This document shows, piece after piece, positions 1-7,982 of a stretch of DNA of 64,000 bases. The notes beneath the pieces were generated by a model that did no database searches, was not told where the DNA came from, and saw only the letters and a list, made by a program, of their open reading frames with translations. The DNA is taken from assembly GCA_029974015.1 (NCBI GenBank), contig JARKUF010000022.1, forward strand, positions 62,001-126,000. Direction: 5' to 3'. The first letter of the stretch is position 1. Every line of letters begins with the position of its first letter. Position numbers and translations under genes: made by a program. This DNA comes from Spirochaetota bacterium (GTDB lineage Bacteria; Spirochaetota; UBA4802; JAGODF01).

Positions 1-1218
1 AAAGATTTTACCTCTTTCCTCCAGGCTTCTGTTTTGCAAAATTGCAAGGGGCATCGTTTTATAACCCTGCAACTGTATTACTGAACCATCAGAGATGATA
101 TATGGAGGGTTATGGCCAGCGTTGGAAAAAACCATCTCTCTGTTTCCCATATCATATATCGCGTAAAAAGCGGTAACAAAATTTCCTCCTATATGGTCAT
201 AAAGAATGTCATTTACATATTTCATCAGTTCGGCCGGGTCCAGCTTCTTTTCTCCTGATTGAAGAATAATGGTTTTAATCATTGCGGTAATAAAGGCCGC
301 TGCGAGACCGTGGCCCGATACATCACTTAAAAAGATTCCGATTTTCCGATTATCACGAAATTGAATGAAATCATAGAAATCACCGCCGACCATTTCCATC
401 GGCTTATATAAAGAGAAGATAAAGTCCGCGGGTTTTTCAACAGGCATAAGCTGCTCGTGGATACGTTTTGCCATTTTTAAATCTTTTTCCATTACTTCAT
501 TCCGGATTTTTAGATTATTCCTTTCGATTTCGAGCTCTCTGGTCCTCTCGTAAACCGTTTTTTCAAGCGATTCACTGTAAATTTTTTGGATTTTTATTAT
601 CTCTTCCCCAATCTGGGCCTGGCGTGATTTATACCAGCTTGTATGCCTTGTATTATTAAGTATATAAATAAAACAGGAAACAATGAAAGTAACGCAGAAG
701 AGGTCATTTAAACTATATAAGTTATGAGGCCGGATATCTTTTACGCCGCTGAGATAGGTGGTAACGAAAAATGTTGTAACTGATGAATACAGTATAAGAT
801 ATGCCCATTTCCTTTGAAGCGGGCCTACGGCAAGAAGAGTCAAAATGAATAGATAGCCCCCTATGTATGCCGGGTCCCCTGCCGTAAGACCTGTAAGCAC
901 GGCGTTTGAAACAGCCATATATGCGGCGAAAACGGTCAGCAGAAGCAGGTTCTTGCCGTACAGAACTTTTGTGAACCGCAACAAGTATAGAACAGCACCG
1001 AAAACTGGAAAAGCAATTCTAATGGCAATGATGAGAGGCTTATCTGAGTGAAGCTTGAGATCTATCGGTATATAAGTAAGCCATGAAAAAGTTATAAGAG
1101 AAGCGAAAGTCAGTATTCTTCCGCATTGAAAATCGAGTTCCTGCGTAAAGGTTTCTGGAAAGGTGGTCCGGTTGTCAATTATCCAGATTTTTGAAAGAAT
1201 CTTTTTAAATAATGCCAT
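1..1218 (-). CDS. SpoIIE/RsbU-type PP2C phosphatase with membrane sensor half (partial)
   Basis: The ATG at 1218 follows an AAAGGA ribosome site. The C-terminus lies beyond base 1, leaving 406 codons visible. Residues about 30-200 are a run of hydrophobic segments (a polytopic membrane sensor), followed by a charged linker of coiled-coil type (SLEKTVYERTRELEIERNNL). From about residue 255 comes a PP2C_SIG phosphatase: KRIHEQLMP, GGDFYDFI (metal ligands), SDVSGHGLAAAF and AGHNPPYI. Such enzymes dephosphorylate STAS-type anti-anti-sigma proteins in partner-switching cascades, so the STAS gene at 2636 is a plausible partner, though it is not in the same operon. An intergenic repeat sits 41 nt upstream of the start codon. 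Only the last part of the catalytic domain is missing. Confidence 0.9.
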   Translation of the reverse strand, partial: MALFKKILSKIWIIDNRTTFPETFTQELDFQCGRILTFASLITFSWLTYIPIDLKLHSDKPLIIAIRIAFPVFGAVLYLLRFTKVLYGKNLLLLTVFAAYMAVSNAVLTGLTAGDPAYIGGYLFILTLLAVGPLQRKWAYLILYSSVTTFFVTTYLSGVKDIRPHNLYSLNDLFCVTFIVSCFIYILNNTRHTSWYKSRQAQIGEEIIKIQKIYSESLEKTVYERTRELEIERNNLKIRNEVMEKDLKMAKRIHEQLMPVEKPADFIFSLYKPMEMVGGDFYDFIQFRDNRKIGIFLSDVSGHGLAAAFITAMIKTIILQSGEKKLDPAELMKYVNDILYDHIGGNFVTAFYAIYDMGNREMVFSNAGHNPPYIISDGSVIQLQGYKTMPLAILQNRSLEERGKIF

Positions 1219-1258
1219 ATAACGCTGATCCTTTCTTTTTTTTTGCACTACCAGTGAA

Positions 1259-1377
1259 GGGAAACTCTAAAATTTAAAAATTTGAAGGTCCCCCAAAATT
1301 GGTACTACTGGCACACTCATCACTCAGGGTTTTACGCCGAATTCTGTGGGTGAAAAACCCTGATAATTAGAGATTCC
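1259..1377 (+). repeat. Full-length copy of dispersed TIR element (forward)
   Basis: A 119-bp copy. The left end GGGAAACTCTAAAATTTAA runs into AAATTTGAAGGTCCCCC, making the end palindrome. Then come the box GGTACTACTGGCACACTC, an inverted repeat CAGGGTTTT...AAAACCCTG, and a right end TAATTAGAGATTCC. It lies directly upstream of the SpoIIE gene, so it would be in its 5' leader or promoter. Confidence 0.8.
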
Positions 1378-1773
1378 TTAAAGTTATAAGATTTTGCCGG
1401 ATGGATGGATCCTTTCTGCTAAGAAATTATACAAAATATTTAGAAGAAAGTCAAGATGAATTTTTCAGACGGGACAATGAATTACGTGGTCCTCTCGGCG
1501 CCTTAGCGAGCGCGCGGGAGGTCAGGAAGAAAGGAGCCGGGACACGGAGTCTGCGGTGGCGGTACGCCGCGCATGATGCAAAACAAAAATCCAATGCAGG
1601 TAATCAACACTCGTGCGTGGGCCACCCACGACAGTCGCTCTGTTTCCCCAAAACCATCTGCAAGAACACTTTTTTTTAATTGATTTTCTCAATTCCATAA
1701 AGTAGTATTGTCCCGGAAAGTATCCGAAAGGCAAACGTCAACGGCAATACCTTCCTTTCAACTGATCACAAAA
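1378..1773. other. Gene-free stretch with a 9-bp inverted repeat
   Basis: No convincing gene. Overlapping open frames on both strands (92 and 70 codons) have no ribosome site and no recognisable protein. CGGGACAAT at 1470-1478 is repeated inverted at 1707-1715, bracketing a GC-rich core that could be a degraded insertion. No terminator or clear promoter was seen. Confidence 0.4.
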
Positions 1774-2496
1774 ATGAAAACGCGAACAATCCTCATCAAG
1801 TTTATCGCCGCTCTGTGCGTAATAAGCGCTTTATCCTGCACAAAAAAAGACGCCGCATCGTACTATGCTTCGGGGATGGAAAAGCTTAAGGCCGGAAAGC
1901 ACACCGAAGCTATCGACGATTTTACCACTGCTATCAACCTCGATCCAAAAATGGTGGACGCCCTGAACAATAGAGGGAACGCGAAAAGCGGCGCCGGGGA
2001 CTTCCATGGAGCGGTGACGGACTTTACCAGGGCCATCGCAATAAACCCGGAATATTACAAGGCCTTCAATAACCGAGGAGCGGCGCGTAACGAACTCGGG
2101 GACGTAAAGGGGGCCATTCTTGATTACACCAGGGCCCTTGAGCTCAACCCCAAATACGCAAACGCATTCTACAACAGGGGCCTTGCCCGGCTGAAAACCG
2201 GGGATACGAATGGGGCCATCGAAGATTTTTCAACAACGATACGCCTCAATCCGGGAGACGCCGATGCATACAACATCCGCGGGCTGGCCTTTGCAAAGCT
2301 GAAAAACTACGAGGCCGCCATGGGTGATTTCAACGCAGCGATACAAAGCAACAGCGGCCATGGAATGGCCTATTATAACAGGGGGAGCCTTCACGGCAAG
2401 GCTGGAAGGGCCATAGAGGCATGCGCCGACATGAAAAAAGCAGCCACCCTGGGTGACCGGCAGGCCCTGGAATTTTTTACCAGCCACTGTAAATAA
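1774..2496 (+). CDS. TPR-repeat lipoprotein
   Basis: 240 residues. The ATG at 1774 is chosen because it opens a lipoprotein signal peptide (MKTRTILIKFIAALCVISALSC, lipidated Cys at residue 22). A frame-open start 66 nt upstream would bury the signal. The mature part is six consecutive 34-residue tetratricopeptide repeats (for example NRGNAKSGAGDFHGAVTDF and NRGLARLKTGDTNGAIEDF), each ending in a LNP-type turn. TPR arrays form protein-binding superhelices, so this is probably a membrane-anchored scaffold. It is monocistronic: a repeat element starts a few bases after its stop. The partner is unknown. Confidence 0.85.
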   Translation: MKTRTILIKFIAALCVISALSCTKKDAASYYASGMEKLKAGKHTEAIDDFTTAINLDPKMVDALNNRGNAKSGAGDFHGAVTDFTRAIAINPEYYKAFNNRGAARNELGDVKGAILDYTRALELNPKYANAFYNRGLARLKTGDTNGAIEDFSTTIRLNPGDADAYNIRGLAFAKLKNYEAAMGDFNAAIQSNSGHGMAYYNRGSLHGKAGRAIEACADMKKAATLGDRQALEFFTSHCK

Positions 2497-2503
2497 GGAC
2501 AGG

Positions 2504-2619
2504 AAAATCTTAAAAAAAATCTTGTAAAGTTCCAATGAATTGACACTACTGAAAACCTAGGATTTAGGTTTCCACGCCCGCCTTCGGCGGACGGTGCAAC
2601 CTAATTATTCGAGTTGCTA
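2504..2619 (+). repeat. Degenerate copy of dispersed TIR element (forward)
   Basis: Between the TPR and STAS genes. It has a diverged end palindrome (AGGAAAATCTTAAAAAAAAT ... AAGTTCC), the TTGACACTACTG box, a GCCCGCC/GGCGGAC hairpin with TTC loop and an end AATTATTCGAGTTGC. The STAS ribosome site GGGAGG begins just past its right end. Confidence 0.6.
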
Positions 2620-2635
2620 ACAGGGAGGTTCGAGA

Positions 2636-2980
2636 ATGCCGTCCATAACCATTGAGGACAAGCCCGGGGTCGTAATCATTCAGATAATTGGAGAGCTGTA
2701 CCACGAGAAAGTCTCGGAGCTGGAGCGTGTCTGGGAGGACCAGTTGAAAAAGCCGGCGGAAATCATTGCCATAAACTGCGCAGGCCTTACATATATCGAC
2801 TCCCCCGCCATAGGCGCCCTGGTCAAGTTTTTCAATGAGGCCATGCAAAAAAAGAAAAAGCTCGTCTTCTTTGATCTGAGCCCGACAATCCGTTCCCTCT
2901 TCGACAATGCGAGGCTGGAACGCCTTTTCACCATCACCTCCGCGGAAAAGTTTGAAAAGGAATACCTGAAGTCACGGTAA
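2636..2980 (+). CDS. STAS-domain anti-sigma factor antagonist
   Basis: 114 residues and a single STAS domain of normal length. The first strands are IEDKPGVVIIQIIGELY. The phosphorylation loop is GLTYIDSPAIGALVKF, in which the Ser after Asp is the usual phospho-acceptor, and a helix EAMQKKKKLVFFDLSPTIRSLF follows. In known partner-switching systems the unphosphorylated protein sequesters an anti-sigma kinase, and a SpoIIE phosphatase reactivates it. No anti-sigma kinase lies nearby. The GGGAGG ribosome site is 7 nt upstream. The gene stands alone between a repeat element and a convergent operon. Confidence 0.9.
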   Translation: MPSITIEDKPGVVIIQIIGELYHEKVSELERVWEDQLKKPAEIIAINCAGLTYIDSPAIGALVKFFNEAMQKKKKLVFFDLSPTIRSLFDNARLERLFTITSAEKFEKEYLKSR

Positions 2981-3050
2981 TCCGAAGGTAAAACGCCTAA
3001 GGAATGGAAAAATAATACCTCAGGCGTAGGGAAAAACCAGTACATGCCGC

Positions 3051-3995
3051 TCAGGTCCGAAAAGAAGCGTGGTTCCCCATCCCCTTCCCGAGGAAACCAT
3101 AACCAAACGATAAAAGGTCCCCCAAAACTGTAACGGTCCTAAGCATGAGGGCAGCCGCAAGGGCCCCCTCCGACCCCAGGGATCGGGCCATGACCGCCAG
3201 CAACACCGATTCCCGTATCCCCAGCCCGCCGGGCGCACCGGGGACGATAAACCCCGCCACCCAGGAAATGGAGAAGGCCCCGAGATATGTAATATATACG
3301 GGACCGCCCTCTTCAGGGAGGATGATAAAGCGGCCCATTGCAAAAAGCAAAGAGGCCGAGGCGGCCAAAAACAAACAATAGGCGCTGACCGCCACAGAGA
3401 TTGCCTTCAGGCGTCCTTTCCCCGACATCATGCGCGCCGCCCATATCGCAATTGCCGCTCCCGCTATACAGGCCGCCGCCAAAAGAAGCGCTGCTGCCTT
3501 TGAAACGCCCTGCCCCATATCTCCAAATGCGACAAGAGGGTTCTCCGAAAATTCCATCCCTGTCGTCACGGCAGCGATGACGACGGCGAGCGCCGCAATG
3601 CCCCCCATTTCAAGAACATTGGCCCCGAGAATTCCCCCCTGGGACGCTCCTGCCCGACCGGCCAGAACATGACGCCCTGCGAGATGGAACACATTTCCCG
3701 GCAGATACTTCACTATGCCGGTCCTCAAATGAATTCTCATAAGATCGCCCATGTCCGCTTCCGGGGACAGCTTTAATAAAAGAAGCACCCATGCCCACGC
3801 GAGGACCACATTGAGCAGAGAATAAAGAATTGTGCAAAGGAGTATGATGAGGGCTGCCCTGGCAGTGAAGTATTTTTCCAGTGACCCCGGCGGGGTGCGC
3901 GAAATTTTTACCGCGATGAATGCCACAGATGCGGCAACAAGGACCCACCCCAGGACCCTGCCGAAAGCGTTAAGACATTTTTTATCGAGGTTCAC
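3051..3995 (-). CDS. UPF0104 / LPG-synthase-type flippase membrane protein
   Basis: 314 residues from a GTG at 3995. Upstream in-frame codons belong to the preceding methyltransferase, and the GTG overlaps that gene's stop by 14 nt. Around eight hydrophobic segments are visible. The family signature GFIVPGAPGGLGIRESVLLAVM lies near the C-terminus, as in the transmembrane half of lysylphosphatidylglycerol synthase and AglD-type proteins. Family members flip or transfer lipid-linked substrates. Here it is last in an operon with a GT2 glycosyltransferase and two methyltransferases, suggesting assembly of a lipid-linked glycan or modified membrane lipid. The substrate cannot be read from sequence. 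Confidence 0.85.
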   Translation of the reverse strand: MNLDKKCLNAFGRVLGWVLVAASVAFIAVKISRTPPGSLEKYFTARAALIILLCTILYSLLNVVLAWAWVLLLLKLSPEADMGDLMRIHLRTGIVKYLPGNVFHLAGRHVLAGRAGASQGGILGANVLEMGGIAALAVVIAAVTTGMEFSENPLVAFGDMGQGVSKAAALLLAAACIAGAAIAIWAARMMSGKGRLKAISVAVSAYCLFLAASASLLFAMGRFIILPEEGGPVYITYLGAFSISWVAGFIVPGAPGGLGIRESVLLAVMARSLGSEGALAAALMLRTVTVLGDLLSFGYGFLGKGMGNHASFRT

Positions 3996-4593
3996 AGAGC
4001 GCGACCGTCCAGGGAATGGGATACCGCACCGCAATGATACGAAACCTGGAGGAGATGAAACCCAGGAAGGCCCGGGATGACCAGTGCTGGATATGCCCCG
4101 GAGTGTTTCCCAGGGAACGGAGATACTTCCCACGGGCCATGTTCAAAATTCTAAAAAGAGGTTCCCTGGGCACGCTAAAGAGGCAGTACTTCCCTGCGGC
4201 TTCATGGAGCTTCTCCAGGGCCGCATCCGGGTCTTCCAGATGTTCCAGGACTTCACAGCAGACAATGAGGTCCGCCGCCTCAGCGTCGCCTGTGTTGTAC
4301 ACGCTCTGCACATGATACGTTACACCCGGAGCGGAATTAGCCCCGCGCGCCACCTCGATTATCTCCGCAGAGACATCGCAGGCGGCAATGGAAGCAAAAC
4401 CGAGCCTGGCGAGATGCGCTGTAAGATATCCTTCGCCGCAGCCTATCTCACAAACCTTTGCGATATCAGGCATCGCCGGGAGAAGGAGGTCATCGACGGC
4501 CCGGAAGAAGCGGCCCATCATAAAACGGTAGATGGGATTACGGGTGGTATACTTATCAGTGAGGTTCCCCGCCCGTATAGTCCTGCCCATCAT
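3982..4593 (-). CDS. Class I SAM-dependent methyltransferase
   Basis: 203 residues. The ATG at 4593 lies 5 nt after a GAGGA site; a GTG at 4605 overlapping the previous stop is possible. The SAM-binding loop is VCEIGCGEGYLTAHLARLG, with an acidic strand end IAACDVS and motif DLIVCCEVLEHLEDPDAALEKL, typical of Methyltransf_11/23 enzymes. It sits between another methyltransferase and the flippase with overlapping stops and starts, so translation is coupled. The C-terminal part (REPLFRILNMARGKYLRSLG) resembles UbiE/bioC-like enzymes acting on lipid-linked or sugar substrates, but the acceptor is unknown. Confidence 0.85.
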   Translation of the reverse strand: MMGRTIRAGNLTDKYTTRNPIYRFMMGRFFRAVDDLLLPAMPDIAKVCEIGCGEGYLTAHLARLGFASIAACDVSAEIIEVARGANSAPGVTYHVQSVYNTGDAEAADLIVCCEVLEHLEDPDAALEKLHEAAGKYCLFSVPREPLFRILNMARGKYLRSLGNTPGHIQHWSSRAFLGFISSRFRIIAVRYPIPWTVALCEPR

Positions 4594-4601
4594 GCGCGTC
4601 C

Positions 4602-5156
4602 TCACTGTTCCAGTATGAAGAGCTGGTTTAGCCCCAGAAGGAAGCTGCGGTAAAGCTTCACGGTGAACCCGGCTTCGGCGGCGAGGCGGGCCATCTCTCT
4701 TTTTCCAATCAGATGGCCATGCTCCTCTCCGGCTTCCAGGCTGAACAATCCCAGTTTCGCTCCCGCCAGGTGGATGGGGCCAGCAAGAGGGCGCGGCGTC
4801 GTGATGACGATCCTGCCTCCCGGAGCGAGCATCCGACCCAGGTTTCGGAGAAGGCCGGGACGGTCTTCAATATGCTCTATCACGGCGAGGAGCAATATGG
4901 TAGTAAAAGCTTCGCCGGGCCCCGGAAGCTCATCGGGGAGATGAAAGCTGTGTTCCGGGTGCTCTCTTCCGGCAATCTCAAGGGACTCCCGGTCGCTGTC
5001 GATGCCTGTGTAACGGCCGGCTTCCACCAGTGACGCCATCGCCCCCGTGCCGCAGCCATAGTCGAGGACCCGCCCTTCAATGAAGGCCGCGGCCGCCGCC
5101 GCCCTTTGCCGCCGTAGAAACGGCGAAAGCTTTCCGGCCGCCTGGTCCCCCATCAT
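4602..5156 (-). CDS. Class I SAM-dependent methyltransferase (second paralogue)
   Basis: 184 residues. The ATG at 5156 overlaps the glycosyltransferase stop (ATGA) and follows GGAGAAAAG. The SAM motif is VLDYGCGTGAMASLVEAG, then GIDSDRESLEIA and LLLAVIEHIEDRPGLL, and a C-terminal PGGRIVITTPRPLAGPIH. It is related in fold to its downstream neighbour but only distantly in sequence. Position between the glycosyltransferase and a second methyltransferase suggests sequential modification of the same lipid or glycan. Confidence 0.85.
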   Translation of the reverse strand: MMGDQAAGKLSPFLRRQRAAAAAAFIEGRVLDYGCGTGAMASLVEAGRYTGIDSDRESLEIAGREHPEHSFHLPDELPGPGEAFTTILLLAVIEHIEDRPGLLRNLGRMLAPGGRIVITTPRPLAGPIHLAGAKLGLFSLEAGEEHGHLIGKREMARLAAEAGFTVKLYRSFLLGLNQLFILEQ

Positions 5157-6100
5157 CTTTTCTCCGCGCAATCGATCCGTCTCAGCCGATAGAGAATGTC
5201 CTCGCTGAGCTTCCTGTTCGTTGCCAGGAGGTCCACTATGAAGGCCCCTAACATGGCCTGGAAACCAATGAGCATAAGGACCGCCGCAAGGATGAGCGAC
5301 TGAATATGCCCCCCTCCGCTTCCGGTGAAATAGTACAGGAGGAAACGGGCCCCGACTAAAAACCCCGCCCCGAAGAGGGCAAGCCCAATTATCATGAAGA
5401 AGCGGAAGGGCCGGTATACGATGAAAATGCGGACTATGCTCTGAAAGCTCTTGAAGACATAGTTTGGAATGTTCCTGATTAGCCGCGATTCACGGAGGTC
5501 CCTGTTCACCCGAACTGGTACCGAAGTGATATTCATGTTCTGCTGGCCCGCCTGGATGATGGTTTCCAGCGTGTAGGTGTAGTCTCCGAAAACATGGAGC
5601 CGCATGGCCGCGTCGCGGCTGAAGGCCCGGAAACCGCTCGGAGCGTCGGGTATGTCCGTGCTGGAGAGAAGCCTCACCACGGCGCTCCCGAGCCGCTGGA
5701 GCGCTTTCTTTACGATGGAGAAATGTCCTATTTCGGCAATGGGGCGCGCGCCCACGACGATCTCGGCGCGGCGTTCAAGGATGGGCCTTACCAGGGCCGG
5801 TATGTCCCGGGCATCGTACTGGTTGTCCGCGTCGGTGTTGACGATGATGTCGGCCCCCAGGCGCAGGGAGGCGTCGAGGCCCGCCATGAAGGCCCTCGCA
5901 AGCCCCATGTTGCGAGTAAACCCCACGACATGGTCCACGCCATTTCGGCGGGCCGTTTCTGAGGTGGCGTCGGTGCTCCCGTCGTCGATGACGAGCCACT
6001 CGACTTTTTTGAACCCCGCGACCTTTCTGGGTAGATGCTTCAGCATCTCCGGGAGGGTTTCCGCCTCATTGAAACATGGAATTTGTATAATGAGCTTCAT
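5153..6100 (-). CDS. Family 2 glycosyltransferase, DPM/ArnC-like, membrane anchored
   Basis: 315 residues. The N-terminal GT-A domain starts MKLIIQIPCFNEAETLPEML, with WLVIDDGSTD (nucleotide-sugar binding) and NTDADNQYDARDI (DxD-type metal site). Residues about 235-295 hold two hydrophobic helices (FFMIIGLALFGAGFLVG and ILAAVLMLIGFQAMLGAFIV), as in polyprenyl-phosphate glycosyltransferases. It probably moves a sugar from a nucleotide donor to undecaprenyl phosphate on the cytoplasmic face. First gene of the four-gene operon with two methyltransferases and a flippase. The 161 bp upstream hold no other gene. Confidence 0.9.
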   Translation of the reverse strand: MKLIIQIPCFNEAETLPEMLKHLPRKVAGFKKVEWLVIDDGSTDATSETARRNGVDHVVGFTRNMGLARAFMAGLDASLRLGADIIVNTDADNQYDARDIPALVRPILERRAEIVVGARPIAEIGHFSIVKKALQRLGSAVVRLLSSTDIPDAPSGFRAFSRDAAMRLHVFGDYTYTLETIIQAGQQNMNITSVPVRVNRDLRESRLIRNIPNYVFKSFQSIVRIFIVYRPFRFFMIIGLALFGAGFLVGARFLLYYFTGSGGGHIQSLILAAVLMLIGFQAMLGAFIVDLLATNRKLSEDILYRLRRIDCAEKR

Positions 6101-6261
6101 GGAATAATTTCCAGGTCTTCTATCTTTTTGATCAAGTATTTTACGGGCGCAGGAATTGTTTTTACCGCCGATGCGCTTTTGTGTTACGTTCCTTATAACG
6201 ATATCATTGCGCCCTGAGCCGCAATCGCATCAGTTCGCTTAAGGGTAGCGCAGTGGCATTT

Positions 6262-7611
6262 TCACGGTTCGATATCGAAATGTCCTATGACACGCGATTT
6301 ATAGTTGAACGCGCCTGTGGAATTTATGTCTCCGGGAGAGAGCTTTTCAGTGTATTGCCGTATGAGTCTATTATTCCTGTCATAATGCCGCACATTTACG
6401 GTAAGCGGTAACCTGCCGGAATAATAATTCACAAAGCAGCGTACTCGGGTTTTTCGAGGCAGTGCGCGGATTCGGATGTTTTCGGGGCCAAAGCCGAGAA
6501 TGTTGTCCACGTCGAGGAAGGCATTATATCCGCCAGCGTTTACCGAGAGATTCGCGTAATAGACATGCCATCCCCCTTCTGCGCTATCGAGGTGGAGGTC
6601 CACATCGCCCATGCCGTTCCATGTCATTTCAAACCGCGCGAGGGCTTCCGAGACGCTTGACCGGAGGCGAACCAGGCGGGATCTTGCAAGAAAACTATTT
6701 CCATCCTTTAGAGTTGTGCAAAAATAATTATCGCCATTTACGAGAATCACACTGCTCTCTATGCTCGATCCTTTCGCGACATTGTTGCCGATAAGAGTTT
6801 CTTCCCCGTTTTTCCATAAATACACGCTGTGATTCCCTTCCAGGGAATCGGGAAGCTTCACCCTTACCCGTACAACTCCATCTCCTATGGTTTTTTTTGG
6901 ATCTACCCTGTCTTCTGGAAGAAAAATTCGAAGCGGGTCGCGCCCCAGTGCGACCTTCGGGGGAGTGAAGCCTTTTGCGCGCGCTTCGCCCGTAAAATCT
7001 CCGGTGTATTCCTTCTCCCCTTCAATCTCAGGAGAGGATTTCACCATGATATCGGCCAAGGCTTCTGTTTTTTGCGTCATATCGACGTATGAAAGCGGCG
7101 TACCGCTTACTGTTTTAAAACTGGTCAGCGCGATATTGAAAAGCTCTTCATCACGATAGAATGTGCGAACAGGAGATTTGCAATCGACCACATACACCGC
7201 GGAACCGTTCATGGCGGACAGCGTCCTTTGCAGGTATTTCGTGCCGCGCAAGTAGTACTGGTAGACATCCAGCCTGGCTTTTGAGCCCTCTTCCGTCGAC
7301 AGGGGCTCCCCTTTCAGTATTCGGGCCAGCCCCGGCAAAGCGGCATGTTTACGCTGTATGCCTCGAAACCAGGATTGCCAGGAGGCGTTTTCAGTGGAAA
7401 AGGCCCTTATTTTTATCTCGCTTCTTCCTTTTGAAACAGTAAAAGAATGGCAATCGCCTTCCACTTCGGCTTTTTTCCACCCCGCGGGAATGATCACTTC
7501 ATAATCATAAAGGTCCTGTACATATTTTTCGAAAAGGGTGTCAGCGGAGGCGCCGCATACGAGGATGCAAATAAGGGTTGTAAGTATAAAAGCTGTCTTC
7601 CTGAAGATCAT
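6262..7611 (-). CDS. Secreted protein with C-terminal YfaP-like (DUF2135) domain
   Basis: 449 residues with an N-terminal signal (MIFRKTAFILTTLICILVCGASA, cut likely after ASA). Residues 25-175 look like a PsbP/MOG1-type domain of exported proteins (DYEVIIPAGWKKAEVEGDC). The middle has an extended beta-rich part (VRVRVKLPDSLEGNHSVYLW). The last ~120 residues match the DUF2135 pattern: MTWNGMGDVDLHLDSAEGGW, then NAGGYNAFLDVDNILGFGPE. Such domains are found in periplasmic or surface proteins, and their ligand is unknown. Monocistronic. Domain calls are by eye. Confidence 0.7.
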   Translation of the reverse strand: MIFRKTAFILTTLICILVCGASADTLFEKYVQDLYDYEVIIPAGWKKAEVEGDCHSFTVSKGRSEIKIRAFSTENASWQSWFRGIQRKHAALPGLARILKGEPLSTEEGSKARLDVYQYYLRGTKYLQRTLSAMNGSAVYVVDCKSPVRTFYRDEELFNIALTSFKTVSGTPLSYVDMTQKTEALADIMVKSSPEIEGEKEYTGDFTGEARAKGFTPPKVALGRDPLRIFLPEDRVDPKKTIGDGVVRVRVKLPDSLEGNHSVYLWKNGEETLIGNNVAKGSSIESSVILVNGDNYFCTTLKDGNSFLARSRLVRLRSSVSEALARFEMTWNGMGDVDLHLDSAEGGWHVYYANLSVNAGGYNAFLDVDNILGFGPENIRIRALPRKTRVRCFVNYYSGRLPLTVNVRHYDRNNRLIRQYTEKLSPGDINSTGAFNYKSRVIGHFDIEP

Positions 7612-7704
7612 GATGCAGTCCCTTTTATATATATATGCTCCAGAGGCCAGTTCTGTAACACGACATCTTTTTAGGAAAAGTCAACAAATAAAATGAAACA
7701 TTAG

Positions 7705-7771
7705 CAATCTCTGCTGATTCTATCCCTCTCCCGCCAGAGGCGGGCGGGAAGCCAGAATATTTGAGCTCACC
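7705..7771 (+). repeat. Fragment of dispersed TIR element
   Basis: The hairpin CCCGCC-AGA-GGCGGGCGGG is followed by AGCCAGAATATTTGAGCTCACC, which aligns to the right end of the family (ACCTGATTATTAGAGGTTCCC). The left end is not recognisable. It lies in the divergent spacer between the YfaP-like gene and the SUMF1 gene. Confidence 0.5.
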
Positions 7772-7807
7772 AAAAAGAAAACCGGCTTTCTTCCAGTCAT
7801 TATTTAG

Positions 7808-7836
7808 TTGACAAATTCTTAAAATCTTGATATAAT
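7808..7836 (+). promoter_or_regulatory. Consensus sigma-70 promoter
   Basis: TTGACA (7808-7813), 17-bp spacer, TATAAT (7831-7836): a perfect match to the vegetative consensus. Transcription would begin near 7843, run through the repeat element at 7863-7979 and reach the SUMF1 gene start at 7983. Confidence 0.8.
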
Positions 7837-7862
7837 AATGGTAAGATGATGACACAAGAACT

Positions 7863-7979
7863 GGGAATCTCTAAAAGTTAGAATTTTGAGGTTACCAATA
7901 ATTATTACTGCTGGCATACTTTGGATTTATGTTTTCCCACCCGGGGCGAGCGGAAAAAAAGAGATTATTAGAGGTCGCC
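7863..7979 (+). repeat. Full-length copy of dispersed TIR element (forward), in a 5' leader
   Basis: A 117-bp copy. Left end GGGAATCTCTAAAAGTTAG with AATTTTGAGGTTACC completing the palindrome, box TTACTGCTGGCATACTT, weakened hairpin (CCCACCCGGGGCGAGCGG) and right end GATTATTAGAGGTCGCC. The AGAGG of the right end (7970-7974) is positioned as the Shine-Dalgarno sequence for the ATG at 7983. Confidence 0.8.
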
Positions 7980-7982
7980 ATA

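Noticed and set aside
1401-1679. 92-codon plus-strand open frame
   Set aside because: No ribosome site, no motif, and its second half overlaps an equally open minus frame; looks non-coding.
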